Positions 1 through 8,470 are shown, numbered from the stretch's first letter. The stretch is DNA of 42,628 bases from Flavobacteriaceae bacterium (GCA_027080135.1 JALWUJ010000133.1:1-42628); one strand, 5' to 3'. Notes: generated by a model not told the origin, from the letters alone. Numbers and translations: made by a program.

Positions 1-1682
1 GAAGTGAAATTGATATTTTGATTAAACTCTTTATCAATTTCAAAAGAAAAATCTGTTTTTGAATCAGCCGATTTTGCATTATTAATAAAATTGGTGATTC
101 TTAATTGAAGGTCTTCAAAGGTGATTTCGGTTTTATTCATTGCCCAAATAGTATCTCGAAGTTCATAGATAGTTTGAGTTGTAAAAGAACTGATTCCTGT
201 TAATTTAAGTGAAAGCTTGTCGCCCATATCTTTAAAACCATACTTTAGATTATCTAAAGACGAAATAATAAAAGTAAGCTGTGAACCTATGTTATCGTGT
301 AAATCGCGTGAAATACGAAGGCGTTGTTCTTGCAGTTTATTTTGAGTTTCAATTCTTGCCAAAGCCGTTTTTAAATCGCTTTCTTTTTGAAGTTGTCTAT
401 TTTTTAAACGCTGTTGATTGTAAACCAAATACCCTATAAGTCCCAAAACAATCGCTAATCCTAAAGAGCCAAAAATAAAATAGTTTTTTTGTCTTACTTC
501 CAATTCTCTTTCAGCCAATAGTGCTCTTTGCTGAAGAATTTCTTTTTCCTTTTTTTCGGTTTCGTATTTGGTTTCTACTTCGGCTATAATTTTTGCATTG
601 TTTTCATTTAAAATAGAATCTTTAACTTGAATAAATTGGTGTAAATATTCGTTTGCTAGCTTGTAATTATTCTGTTGTTTGGCAATTTCAGAAAGGGTTT
701 CATAAATTTGTTTTTCTGCGAGTTTTATTCCTTTTTCTTTGGTGATTGCTAAACCTTTATTTAAAATTTCGATAGCTCTTTTATATTGTTTTTGTGATGC
801 AAGAGATTCCCCAAATGAAGCATAGGAAGTTGCCAAACCGTTATCATCTTTTATAGCAATTTTCATTTGGATAGATCTTTCAAAAAAGGATTCAGCTTTG
901 GTAAAGTCTCCTTTATTTGAAAATGCCAACGCAATATTGGAAAGCTGAATGGCTTCCATTTTTTTATCTTTAATTTTCTTACTTATTTCTAATCCTTTTT
1001 GGTAAGAAGCGATGGCTTCATCGTATTTTTTTTGATAATCTAGGATGGCTCCCACATTGTTATAACCGTTAATTAAACCATCAAAATTCCTTAAATCTTC
1101 TTGAATTTCTAAAGCTTTTGTAAGGTATTTTGTGGTTTTATCAAAATCTTGTAAGTAATAATAAACCACACCTATATTATTATATGCTTGCGAAATTCCG
1201 TTTTGGTTTTTTAAAGTTTCCTCAGCTTTTAAAGCATTGAAAAGGTTGTTTAAAGCTTCGTCATATTCTGCTTTCCGAATATGAATAGTAGCAATATTAT
1301 TTAGTACGACTGCATATCCTTTGGTATCGTTAGTTGCTTCAATTATTTCAAGTGCTTGATTGTAGTTTTTTAATGCTTCGGGGTAATCTGTTTTTCGTTC
1401 GTAGTAATTTCCGAGGACGTTTAAATTCATCCATTTTCCTTTATTATACTCTAAAATGGAAGCTAAATTAAATCCGCTTTCTGCAAAAATTTTGGCACTA
1501 TCTAAATGAGTAACGTTATAATGTCCTGCAATTTTCTGGTATAAAATAACTTTTGAGGTATCGTTTTTAGACTCCTTTAAAACCTGTAAAAGGCTATCTA
1601 TATTTGAAACCGTTTTTTGGGAATACGAAAACTGAAGTCCGAAAACCAACAATAAAATTACAATCCTATTTTTATAATTCAT
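1..1682 (-). CDS. TPR sensor histidine kinase, partial (C-terminus beyond window)
   Basis: The frame is open from an ATG at 1682 to the window edge, giving about 560 residues. The N-terminus is a hydrophobic signal peptide ending near YSQ. Several tetratricopeptide repeats follow, predicted periplasmic, then one membrane helix at about residues 397-419, a short coiled coil, and a HisKA_3 dimerisation domain with the phospho-acceptor His462 in RISRDLHDNIGSQ. The HATPase domain must lie outside the window. This architecture is typical of Bacteroidota LytS/NarX-like kinases that pair with LuxR-type response regulators; no regulator is visible, and a partner further along the minus strand is an inference. 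It is a clear paralogue of the kinase at 2016-4028: the HisKA_3 block and the ELRDTIWAMNK block are nearly identical. The input signal is unknown. Confidence 0.93.
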   Translation of the reverse strand, partial: MNYKNRIVILLLVFGLQFSYSQKTVSNIDSLLQVLKESKNDTSKVILYQKIAGHYNVTHLDSAKIFAESGFNLASILEYNKGKWMNLNVLGNYYERKTDYPEALKNYNQALEIIEATNDTKGYAVVLNNIATIHIRKAEYDEALNNLFNALKAEETLKNQNGISQAYNNIGVVYYYLQDFDKTTKYLTKALEIQEDLRNFDGLINGYNNVGAILDYQKKYDEAIASYQKGLEISKKIKDKKMEAIQLSNIALAFSNKGDFTKAESFFERSIQMKIAIKDDNGLATSYASFGESLASQKQYKRAIEILNKGLAITKEKGIKLAEKQIYETLSEIAKQQNNYKLANEYLHQFIQVKDSILNENNAKIIAEVETKYETEKKEKEILQQRALLAERELEVRQKNYFIFGSLGLAIVLGLIGYLVYNQQRLKNRQLQKESDLKTALARIETQNKLQEQRLRISRDLHDNIGSQLTFIISSLDNLKYGFKDMGDKLSLKLTGISSFTTQTIYELRDTIWAMNKTEITFEDLQLRITNFINNAKSADSKTDFSFEIDKEFNQNINFT

Positions 1683-1709
1683 TTTTAATGATTGAATAGC
1701 TAAAAATAG

Positions 1710-1946
1710 TCAATTCAAATTAATTTCTGATTGAACTTGAAGAGATTCGCTTAAATTGTATCGCTCAAAATTATAGGTTTGAAGCCTTTTTAACCTAAAA
1801 TTTATTTGAGTTTTATGAAGTGATAATTCTTGTTGAAGCTGTAAAACTTGTTGATAATGACTTCTTTTAATCCAGTTATTCTTCTTATAAAAAAATAAGA
1901 AAATCATCAAACAAACTAATAAAATCAGGGTTATTATAAACAGCAT
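1710..1946 (-). CDS. Small single-helix membrane protein, unknown function
   Basis: A 78-residue ORF with ATG start. Residues 2-20 are a strongly hydrophobic helix, followed by KKNNWIKR and then a Gln/Leu-rich amphipathic segment that could form a short coiled coil, so a membrane-anchored cytoplasmic tail is predicted. It lies in the 333-bp gap between two paralogous histidine kinases, on the same strand, 69 bp after one and 27 bp before the other, so co-transcription is likely. No family is recognised. The composition is protein-like and the position fits an accessory to the kinases, but that role is inference; a spurious ORF cannot be excluded. Confidence 0.6.
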   Translation of the reverse strand: MLFIITLILLVCLMIFLFFYKKNNWIKRSHYQQVLQLQQELSLHKTQINFRLKRLQTYNFERYNLSESLQVQSEINLN

Positions 1947-2015
1947 TTTGCAAGTTATTATAAGCTACAAATTAAAGTAAAAAAATACTGCAAAACCATA
2001 AGGCAAATGGCGTAT

Positions 2016-4028
2016 TTATTTGGAAACCGTAATTACTACCGAGGTTCCTCTGTCTATTTCTGAAGTTATTTCTGCTTTTCCGTTTAGGTCTTTTGCTCTC
2101 TTCTTGATGTTGTTAATTCCGTTTCCTAAATCTACTTTATTCTTGTCAAATCCAATTCCATCATCCTTAATTTCAATTATAAATTTATTGTCTTTTTCTG
2201 AAATAGAAACTTCAATTTTAGATGCTTCTGAATATTTTGAAGCATTGTTTACCGCTTCTTGAATAATGCGATACAAATTCATTCCTTGTAAAGAAGTAAA
2301 TGTATAATTTTGGTTAACATTAGATGCGATAGAAAAGGTTACTTTGCGATTATCGGAAGCAATTTTAGCCTTTTCTATAAAATTTGATATTCGGGTTTGA
2401 AGGTCTTCAAATGAAATATCATTCTTGTTCATTGCCCAAATAGTATCGCGAAGTTCGTAAATGGTGTTGGTGGTAAATCTACTTATTTTTGAGAGTCTTT
2501 GGGCAGTATCACCTTCTTTTAATTTAAAAGTAAGATTGTCTAAAGATGAAATTACAAAGGTGAGTTGCGAACCTATATTGTCGTGTAAATCTCTTGAAAT
2601 TCTTAAGCGTTGCTCTTGAAGTTTGTTTTGGGTTTCTATTTTAACCAAAGCCGTTTTTAGTTCGTTTTCTTTTTTTAATTGCTTGTTTTTAAGTTTTTGT
2701 TGATTGTAAAAAAGGTAACCTATTAACCCGAGAATCAATGCAAATCCAACAGTACCAATGATAACCATGTTTTTCTGTTCTATTTTTAATTCGGATTCGG
2801 CAAGGTTGGCTCTTGATATTGCTAATTGTTTTTCTTTCTCAATAGTATTGTATTTAACTTGAGCATCTTTTATTGCTATTTGCTTGTCTTTTCCTAAAAT
2901 ACTGTCGTTGTATTTAGTAAATTGCTTGTAACTTTCAATTGCTATTTTATAATTTCCTATTTTTTCATTTGCATTGGAAATACCTAAATAAATTGTAGCA
3001 ATATTATCCAATTGTTTGTCATCTAAAGCAGTTTTTAATATTTCATTGTATAATGCTAATGCCTTTTGGGGTTTATTAATCTTACTATAACAAAGAGCTA
3101 AGTTTTTTTTCATTGAAAAAACCTCGAAGTTACTAAGCTTATTTTTTTCTGTAATTTTTAATGTCTTTTCGAGAAGCTGAATTGCTTTGGTGTAATTTTC
3201 GTTTGCAATAAGTATGGAACTTCTTGCCGATAATATTCTAAATTCCTCCTTTTGAATTCCATTTTCTTCTACAACAACAGTTGCCTTATCTAAATATTCT
3301 ATTGCTTTTTCATATTCTTTTTCACGAATAAAAATTCTTGATAACACAACGTATGCTTTTACAATATCTAATGGATATTTTTCGCTTTTAAGTGCTATTT
3401 CTAACGATTTTTCAGCATATTCTTTAGATTTCTTATAATCGTCAACCTCTTTATACAGTTCTGAAATATTTAAATATAATTCAGCTTTGATATAATTGTA
3501 TTGAGTAGTATCTACATTTTTGGCAGCTTCCAACATATTAACAATTGCTTCTTTATAATTACCAAGAATTTGATAAACATTAGCAATATTGTTTTTCGCT
3601 ATTAGAACTCCTATACTATCACCTTTAGCTTTCCAAAGGCTTCCTGCTTTTTTAAAGTGAAATAATGCAGAGTCCATTTCTTCCATATAATAATATGTTT
3701 CTGCTATTTCACTATGTTGATCTCCATAAAGTTTTTCAACTTTATTTTTAACTATAAAATTATTCGCTTTTTTAAAGTAATACTTTGCACTATCGTAATC
3801 TCTTATTCTTGTTTTTTGAGAAATAAGTTTGGTTAAAAACAAGCTTTTATAATAATTGTTGTTTTGTTGTTCTGCTAATTGTATCCCTTTATGAAGGTAA
3901 TATTGTGCACTATCGGGTTTAGAAATATAAGTGCGTGAAGCAAAGTTGATTACACTATCTATACTTAAAGTTTTTTGAGAATACGATAAAAAACTACACA
4001 ACAATAAAAGTAGTTTTAGAAATTTCAT
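2016..4028 (-). CDS. TPR sensor histidine kinase (HisKA_3/HATPase_c)
   Basis: Complete 670-residue membrane kinase. A signal peptide (MKFLKLLLLLCSFLSYSQ) is followed by tetratricopeptide repeats over about residues 25-400, one membrane helix near 420-442, a coiled coil, HisKA_3 with acceptor His482 (RDLHDNIGS), and a C-terminal HATPase_c domain with an N-box (QEAVNNASKYS, about 590-600), G1 (DDGIGF, about 621-626) and G2 (GNGIN) motifs. All residues needed for ATP binding and autophosphorylation appear present. The periplasmic TPR region is likely the sensor. The gene is a duplicate of the kinase that starts at 1682. No response regulator or receiver domain is in the window, so it probably signals to a LuxR-type regulator encoded elsewhere. 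Confidence 0.95.
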   Translation of the reverse strand: MKFLKLLLLLCSFLSYSQKTLSIDSVINFASRTYISKPDSAQYYLHKGIQLAEQQNNNYYKSLFLTKLISQKTRIRDYDSAKYYFKKANNFIVKNKVEKLYGDQHSEIAETYYYMEEMDSALFHFKKAGSLWKAKGDSIGVLIAKNNIANVYQILGNYKEAIVNMLEAAKNVDTTQYNYIKAELYLNISELYKEVDDYKKSKEYAEKSLEIALKSEKYPLDIVKAYVVLSRIFIREKEYEKAIEYLDKATVVVEENGIQKEEFRILSARSSILIANENYTKAIQLLEKTLKITEKNKLSNFEVFSMKKNLALCYSKINKPQKALALYNEILKTALDDKQLDNIATIYLGISNANEKIGNYKIAIESYKQFTKYNDSILGKDKQIAIKDAQVKYNTIEKEKQLAISRANLAESELKIEQKNMVIIGTVGFALILGLIGYLFYNQQKLKNKQLKKENELKTALVKIETQNKLQEQRLRISRDLHDNIGSQLTFVISSLDNLTFKLKEGDTAQRLSKISRFTTNTIYELRDTIWAMNKNDISFEDLQTRISNFIEKAKIASDNRKVTFSIASNVNQNYTFTSLQGMNLYRIIQEAVNNASKYSEASKIEVSISEKDNKFIIEIKDDGIGFDKNKVDLGNGINNIKKRAKDLNGKAEITSEIDRGTSVVITVSK

Positions 4029-4069
4029 AATAAAGTTTAGTGGTTGATGGTATAAAGGTACGTATAAAT

Positions 4070-4246
4070 CTACTCTTTTAAATTTTGTTTTAAAACATTG
4101 TCTTCAAAAATTCCAATCATTTCAATTTTTTCACTGCCTAAAATAGCATCGGTTTGGGTGTACGAAGCATCTTTTTCTCTTGTTGAAATTTGAGCGTTTA
4201 CAAAAGTGGTAGTAATAAGTAATAAAATTAGGCTGGTTGATTTCAT
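4070..4246 (-). CDS. Small secreted protein with signal peptide
   Basis: A 58-residue ORF from ATG at 4246 to TAG at 4070. It starts MKSTSLILLLITTTFVNAQ, a convincing Sec signal peptide with an A-Q cleavage site as common in this group. The mature part is only about 39 residues, polar and acidic, ending LKQNLKE, with no cysteines. It lies 41 bp upstream of the kinase gene start at 4028 on the same strand, so the two could be co-transcribed and the peptide could in principle reach the periplasmic TPR domain; that is speculation. No homologue is recognised. Confidence 0.55.
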   Translation of the reverse strand: MKSTSLILLLITTTFVNAQISTREKDASYTQTDAILGSEKIEMIGIFEDNVLKQNLKE

Positions 4247-4297
4247 TTAAAATACGGTTTTGTAATTATGCTAATGTCGTGGCTTCTTACAAATTTT

Positions 4298-4714
4298 TTA
4301 AAAAGAATAGTAAATAACTGAAACCACACCAACTGCAAAAGCAATGATTATTAAAATTCTATTGATTTTAGTGATTTGTGAGTTCTTTTTTATTTGAATT
4401 GCTTTTCTGAAATACAAAAATCCAGAGATTAAAAAAGGAATTAGCAAATTAATACTCGACCAATATTCCCATTTAAAAATAACGAAAAAAGTTGCTAAAA
4501 CAAATAAAATGGAAAAGGTAGAAAATATTTTATTCTTAAGTTCATCGGTTTCAATAACATTGTTTTTTGAAACAATAAATACAACCAAAAAATAAAAAAC
4601 GACTAAAAATGCAGTCAAGACCAATGCAGGAAATAAAGCAACGGCTAGTGTAAAAATCCACCTTAAGGGATCTGATTTTTCTGAAGATTGAATTAATAAT
4701 AACATCGTTTTCAT
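4298..4714 (-). CDS. Integral membrane protein, unknown function
   Basis: A 138-residue protein with about four hydrophobic helices (roughly residues 17-50, 66-84, 88-102 and 118-136) joined by short charged loops such as NNVIETDELKNK and RKAIQIKKNSQ. It has no conserved motif that I recognise. It begins with ATG at 4714, which overlaps the stop codon of a possible 26-codon leader ORF in an ATGA arrangement. The gene downstream on this strand is the small secreted protein at 4070-4246. Confidence 0.75.
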   Translation of the reverse strand: MKTMLLLIQSSEKSDPLRWIFTLAVALFPALVLTAFLVVFYFLVVFIVSKNNVIETDELKNKIFSTFSILFVLATFFVIFKWEYWSSINLLIPFLISGFLYFRKAIQIKKNSQITKINRILIIIAFAVGVVSVIYYSF

Positions 4715-4791
4715 TTTTCTATGATATTTGTTGAATCGGTCACATGTAATTCGCTATTAGTCATTCCCTTGGGTGATAAACTTTTTAACAT
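4711..4791 (-). CDS. Possible 26-residue leader ORF coupled to the membrane protein
   Basis: ATG at 4791 opens a frame reading MLKSLSPKGMTNSELHVTD... and ending in TGA at 4711-4713. That TGA overlaps the ATG of the membrane protein gene (4712-4714) as ATGA, the classic arrangement for translational coupling. A -7-like element lies only a few bases upstream. There is no homology or ribosome-binding evidence, and a short ORF with this overlap can arise by chance. Confidence 0.25.
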   Translation of the reverse strand: MLKSLSPKGMTNSELHVTDSTNIIEK

Positions 4792-4799
4792 GCTCGTTT

Positions 4800-4807
4800 C
4801 AAAAGTA
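4800..4807 (-). promoter_or_regulatory. Bacteroidota -7 element TACTTTTG
   Basis: The minus strand reads TACTTTTG, an exact match to TAnnTTTG. It lies between the terminator at 4811-4848 and the leader ORF and membrane protein start at 4714. A TTG occurs 25 bases upstream, slightly outside the usual 17-23 spacing. Confidence 0.45.
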
Positions 4808-4810
4808 TTT

Positions 4811-4848
4811 AATTATAAAAGAAACCTCACACCAAGTATGAGGTTTCT
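4811..4848 (-). terminator. Rho-independent terminator after the 560-residue secreted protein gene
   Basis: A perfect 10-bp stem AGAAACCTCA/TGAGGTTTCT (4820-4829 with 4839-4848) with a 9-base loop. On the minus strand it is followed by TTTTATAATT. It lies 60 bp past the stop codon at 4908. Confidence 0.7.
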
Positions 4849-4907
4849 AGATTGTAACTTATCCCCATAATTTTACAATCTAATTTAATTTGGTTAGAAA
4901 AAGTTAT

Positions 4908-6590
4908 TTATAAATCGATTCGAACTGTATGAATTACTTTTCCTTTTGGGCCTTTTTCTCGACCAGTAAAATAAACTGCATTAGCTGTAAACATTGCAGG
5001 AAAGCTACCCATTGGATAAAATTCTTTTCCATCTAAAGCAACCGCATTACTCATTTTTAATTCATTAGTATTAATTCTATATACCATACTTTCTAAAAAG
5101 ACTTCATTTAATTTTTTTACAGTAGTTTTTGTAATCGTTGTAGTGACACCTCCCCCTCCAAATTTTGATGTATTTGTAGATACAACTGCATCTGTAGAGA
5201 ACTCTACAGGTTGGAGGTTAACTACCCAAATAAAATCATCACCATTCAACGTATATTGATAGTTTTGAATTTTAAGTTTACCCTCTTTACCAATTGGAAG
5301 TAAATAAAATGCTTTCAATTCACCTTTTGATGACACTTGCATAGCATAGGCCTCTAAATAATTATGACCTATTATCATACTATCGCTGTTTGGAAGATTA
5401 ATTACTTCATCAAAATTATTATAGTTTGCATTTATTTTAAATTTTATTTTCTCATCGCCTTCACCTACTAGTTTGTTTATTAACTCTTCTTCAGTAAAAA
5501 AACTTAAATATTGCAATTGTCCATCCTTAACTTTCGCAACTTGAAATGCAGTTATCTTTTTTAATTGAAAGTTCCTATACCAACCATCAAAACCTTCCTT
5601 TCCCCTACTTAAAACATAAGAAGAACCATGACCATTAATTATTTGATAATCTCCCCATAACATTTTACTCTTAAAAGAAACAGAATCTACAAGCTTTAAT
5701 TGGTCGTTAAATCGCATTAAAGTAAAATGGTCTTTTTTATCTTTCCAAAGCAAATGCTTGAGTGATTTTATGCTAGTTGGACCATTTAATGGAGCAAACA
5801 AAGAACAAAGGTTGTCGTCTTGCCCTAAGCCAGATGCAACAGTTAATGCTGTGTATGGTAAATGGTAAATTTCGTACTCCATATCATCAAAATTCAAACC
5901 ATTCATCGCAAGAACTGCTACCCGGTTTGAAGCAAATTCCTGATCTTTAGTAAGGCGTATTTTTTCGGTAATAACACCAGAAGCAATTAAAGTAGCTTCT
6001 GCAGGCATTAGTAATGGATTCCCATATTTTTCTAGATCTCTGTAAAAACCATATTCAGTAGACAAAGCATCAATATCACTTAAACTTTTAAAACCTCCAG
6101 GGGTTATTCTCCAAATATCTCCCGTTTTAGGTTTTATGGATTCTTCTTCTTTAAAGCTCATACCAACATAAACACCTAATGTATACTGTTTAATCATTCT
6201 CCCACGCTTTAGTTTCATACCCGATCCAAAAGCACGACCTGCTTTTAACCATTTTCCGTTGGAAGAACTTATTTTTTCTACCTCATTTTTTGGCATATAC
6301 CAAGGAAAATCTTTTGAAGCTTGATCTTTATCTATAAATTTGTCTTCTACCGAAGATTCTCCGTTTGCTAAACTTAAATTATATTCTTCTACCTGAGTAC
6401 CTTCAGCTTTTGTAGAAGAAACATAAATTACTTTAATTTCATCTCCAACAATAAAAGTTCCTCCATACCTCCCGCTTCTAGAGCTTTTTGATAATTCTAC
6501 AGAAGCTCTTTTAGAAATTTTTAAATCTTGTGCAATCATTGAAGTTCCCACTAATAATAGCACAAAAAATATGTTCTTAATAGTTTTCAT
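4908..6590 (-). CDS. Secreted protein of unknown function
   Basis: I chose the ATG at 6590 (560 residues, starting MKTIKNIFFVLLLVG) over an in-frame TTG two codons upstream, because it gives a normal signal peptide ending near MIAQD. The mature protein is beta-rich, with many short segments such as GDEIKVIYVSS, HFTLMRFNDQLKLVDSV and FIWVVNLQPVEF, consistent with a beta-sheet or propeller-like fold of about 540 residues. There is one internal cysteine, a Gly-rich stretch (FGGGGVTTTITKTTVKK) late in the chain, and no recognised catalytic motif. No T9SS C-terminal sorting domain is obvious, so periplasmic location or export by Sec alone is likely. It is transcribed alone and ends at a terminator. 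Confidence 0.85.
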   Translation of the reverse strand: MKTIKNIFFVLLLVGTSMIAQDLKISKRASVELSKSSRSGRYGGTFIVGDEIKVIYVSSTKAEGTQVEEYNLSLANGESSVEDKFIDKDQASKDFPWYMPKNEVEKISSSNGKWLKAGRAFGSGMKLKRGRMIKQYTLGVYVGMSFKEEESIKPKTGDIWRITPGGFKSLSDIDALSTEYGFYRDLEKYGNPLLMPAEATLIASGVITEKIRLTKDQEFASNRVAVLAMNGLNFDDMEYEIYHLPYTALTVASGLGQDDNLCSLFAPLNGPTSIKSLKHLLWKDKKDHFTLMRFNDQLKLVDSVSFKSKMLWGDYQIINGHGSSYVLSRGKEGFDGWYRNFQLKKITAFQVAKVKDGQLQYLSFFTEEELINKLVGEGDEKIKFKINANYNNFDEVINLPNSDSMIIGHNYLEAYAMQVSSKGELKAFYLLPIGKEGKLKIQNYQYTLNGDDFIWVVNLQPVEFSTDAVVSTNTSKFGGGGVTTTITKTTVKKLNEVFLESMVYRINTNELKMSNAVALDGKEFYPMGSFPAMFTANAVYFTGREKGPKGKVIHTVRIDL

Positions 6591-6670
6591 AATCAAAGGT
6601 TTAATAATTTATCAAATTTGTTGAATTCTGTTAACTTCTACAATAGGGCAAATGACCTATTTTTTGATAT

Positions 6671-6708
6671 TAAAAAACCGAGAGAACATAATTGTAAACT
6701 CTCGGTTT
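6671..6708 (-). terminator. Rho-independent terminator after the lipoprotein gene
   Basis: A perfect 10-bp stem AAACCGAGAG/CTCTCGGTTT (6675-6684 with 6699-6708) with a 14-base loop. On the minus strand the stem runs into TTTTTTA. It sits 35 bp past the stop codon at 6743. Confidence 0.75.
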
Positions 6709-6742
6709 CCACGTAAAAAATCCTAACTCTAAGATTTATTTA

Positions 6743-7294
6743 TTATTCAATTATTGCTCTAAAACTACCATTAGTAACCATTTTAGAGGTTTCATTATCA
6801 GCATTATAACCCTCAAATGAAAAAGTCCCTTCCAAAACTCCATCAGTATCTGAAGTAATATTAATTTCTCCAGGCTGTAATCCACCAACCAATGATGTTA
6901 CACCATTTGATGACCAAGTTCCTAATGGAGATATTTCACCATACATAATACCATTTGTATTTGAAATATCATCACCAGTCGTGTATGTTCCTGGCCCATC
7001 ATAGTTAATAATAGAGAAATTGATAAATACTCCACTATTTGTGCTTCCTTGTGCCGTTGCAATTGTCATCCCGTTGTTTGTGGTTACAGTAGCACCTATT
7101 AATGAAGCAGGATCTGTTGATGCTTCAAAACTTGATCCAGCTACCGTTGCAGTAAAAAATTCGGTTCCGTTATTTCCACCATTTCCACCATTTCCGCCAC
7201 CATCATCATTATTGTCATCACTACTACTACAAGCTGTAAATAATACAACCGATAGTAACATTACTAAATACATTGTTTTTTTAATCGTTTTCAT
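6743..7294 (-). CDS. Lipoprotein with Gly/Asn linker
   Basis: The ATG at 7294 gives 183 residues and puts the signal directly at the N-terminus, so it is preferred to the longer frame beginning at 7363. The signal ends in the lipobox LFTAC with acylated Cys22. It is followed by SSSDD and a Gly/Asn-rich linker, then a beta-rich domain of about 140 residues opening with TEFFTATVAGSSFEA, the style of small Bacteroidota lipoproteins of the DUF6252 type (a tentative resemblance, not a firm match). Acidic residues right after the Cys resemble the surface-export signals described in some Bacteroidota, so surface exposure is possible. It is monocistronic and ends at a good terminator. Confidence 0.88.
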   Translation of the reverse strand: MKTIKKTMYLVMLLSVVLFTACSSSDDNNDDGGGNGGNGGNNGTEFFTATVAGSSFEASTDPASLIGATVTTNNGMTIATAQGSTNSGVFINFSIINYDGPGTYTTGDDISNTNGIMYGEISPLGTWSSNGVTSLVGGLQPGEINITSDTDGVLEGTFSFEGYNADNETSKMVTNGSFRAIIE

Positions 7295-7374
7295 AAGTTG
7301 AGTTTTAGTTAAAATTATATGGTACAAATTTGCACCAAAACTCAAGCTGCTACAATAAGGCAATTGCCGTATTC

Positions 7375-8337
7375 TTAAAAAGTTAAGTGATTTATTTTTT
7401 TCTGAAGGGTTTTTATTCTGATATCTAATTTCTTTAAAAACAACTGATGCTCTTCACTTTCAGGATTAAAAGGTCGATGAAGCAATCCTTTTTGAATGGC
7501 TTCAATTTCTTTCTGAAGGGTTTGTGTTTCGGAAGAAATCCATACTTTATTAAAGGCTTCCCAAATAATCTGAACCGCGGTATTGTTTGGATGAATCATA
7601 TCTTCTTTATAAAAACGATAATCACGTAGTTCGTCCATCATAATTTCAAAGGAAGCAAAGTAGGTAGATTGACGATTAACGAATAACGATTGCTGATTCC
7701 TGAATTGTTGTAATCCTGAAATTAAATGTGCTTTACTCACCGTATTTTCCACAAAACCATCTTTTAGATGTCGTACTGGAGAAACGGTGTTTATAAAAAT
7801 TACTTTGGGATTTACTTCTATTATTATTGAAAACATTTTATTTAATGAAGTTGTAATCTCTGATACCGAAAGTAACTCTTTAGTAAATTTTTGCTGTGGA
7901 ATTTTATAACAGTTTGCAACAATATTTTTAGTTTCCTTAAAACGATAAACCCATGAAGTTCCATAAGTAAAAACTATGTGAGTTGCTTTTAAAAAGTACT
8001 CTTTAAGGCAAAATAATTGAGTGTTTAGTTTTATTAATAATTCTTCTTTTAAAGTTGAACTCATTTCTGAATGAACTTCAAAACAATGCCATTGACCATT
8101 GTGAAAAAAAATATCTTTCTCGCTAAAGACCCTATCATTTAAAGCTCTAGCTACTAATTTTTCAATTGCAATAGGATGAAACAAGATTCCAAAAGGATTC
8201 TGAAATGTTTTGAATTTATAATACTCCAACTTGGCTCCCATATTCTCCACAAAACATGAACCTAGCAACAAGACTTCCGAAGAATAATCTATCTGATTTT
8301 CTTGAGGTGTTAAGGGTATTTTTGTTTGGAGTTTCAT
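7375..8337 (-). CDS. GSCFA domain protein
   Basis: 320 residues from the ATG at 8337; the frame extends seven codons upstream to a GTG that lies inside a repeat element, so the ATG is preferred. The N-terminus (KLQTKIPLTPQENQIDYSS) leads into the family signature LLGSCFVENMGAKLEYYKF, which gives the GSCFA family its name. Later conserved parts include NPFGILFHP, FTYGTSWVYR, NTVSPVRHLKDG and a C-terminal MIHPN. The family is predicted to be SGNH-hydrolase-like, with G-S near the N-terminus and a D-H-P style triad region late; the substrate is unknown. The family often sits beside alaS in Flavobacteriaceae, as here. Confidence 0.92.
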   Translation of the reverse strand: MKLQTKIPLTPQENQIDYSSEVLLLGSCFVENMGAKLEYYKFKTFQNPFGILFHPIAIEKLVARALNDRVFSEKDIFFHNGQWHCFEVHSEMSSTLKEELLIKLNTQLFCLKEYFLKATHIVFTYGTSWVYRFKETKNIVANCYKIPQQKFTKELLSVSEITTSLNKMFSIIIEVNPKVIFINTVSPVRHLKDGFVENTVSKAHLISGLQQFRNQQSLFVNRQSTYFASFEIMMDELRDYRFYKEDMIHPNNTAVQIIWEAFNKVWISSETQTLQKEIEAIQKGLLHRPFNPESEEHQLFLKKLDIRIKTLQKKINHLTF

Positions 8338-8340
8338 TTT

Positions 8341-8386
8341 TTTTACCACAAAGAGCACTAAGGTTTTTCACAGAGTACACTGAATT
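8341..8386. repeat. Dispersed CACAAAG-type degenerate repeat
   Basis: The plus strand reads ACCACAAAGAGCACTAAGG followed by TTTTTCACAGAGTACACTGA. A related element lies at 42224-42268 and a more divergent one at 17531-17575. The core is an approximate 9-12-base periodicity of CACA(A/G)AG units. It abuts the GSCFA start codon. Confidence 0.5.
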
Positions 8387-8441
8387 CTTATAAATATAAT
8401 AATTTCATATATTAAAACTCAAATCATCAATAATAAGTATT

Positions 8442-8470
8442 CCCCCTTTTGAAGGGGGTTAGGGGCATGT
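8442..8470. repeat. REP-like G/C-rich palindrome
   Basis: CCCCCTT-TTG-AAGGGGG forms a 7-bp perfect stem (8442-8458), followed by TTAGGGGCATG. It lies just past the alaS stop codon on the minus strand. There is no T-run on that strand, so it looks more like a dispersed extragenic palindrome than a terminator, though it could stabilise the alaS mRNA 3' end. Confidence 0.5.

Noticed and set aside
7295-7363. Upstream extension of the lipoprotein ORF to 7363
   Set aside because: It would put 23 polar residues before the lipoprotein signal; the ATG at 7294 gives a proper signal peptide.
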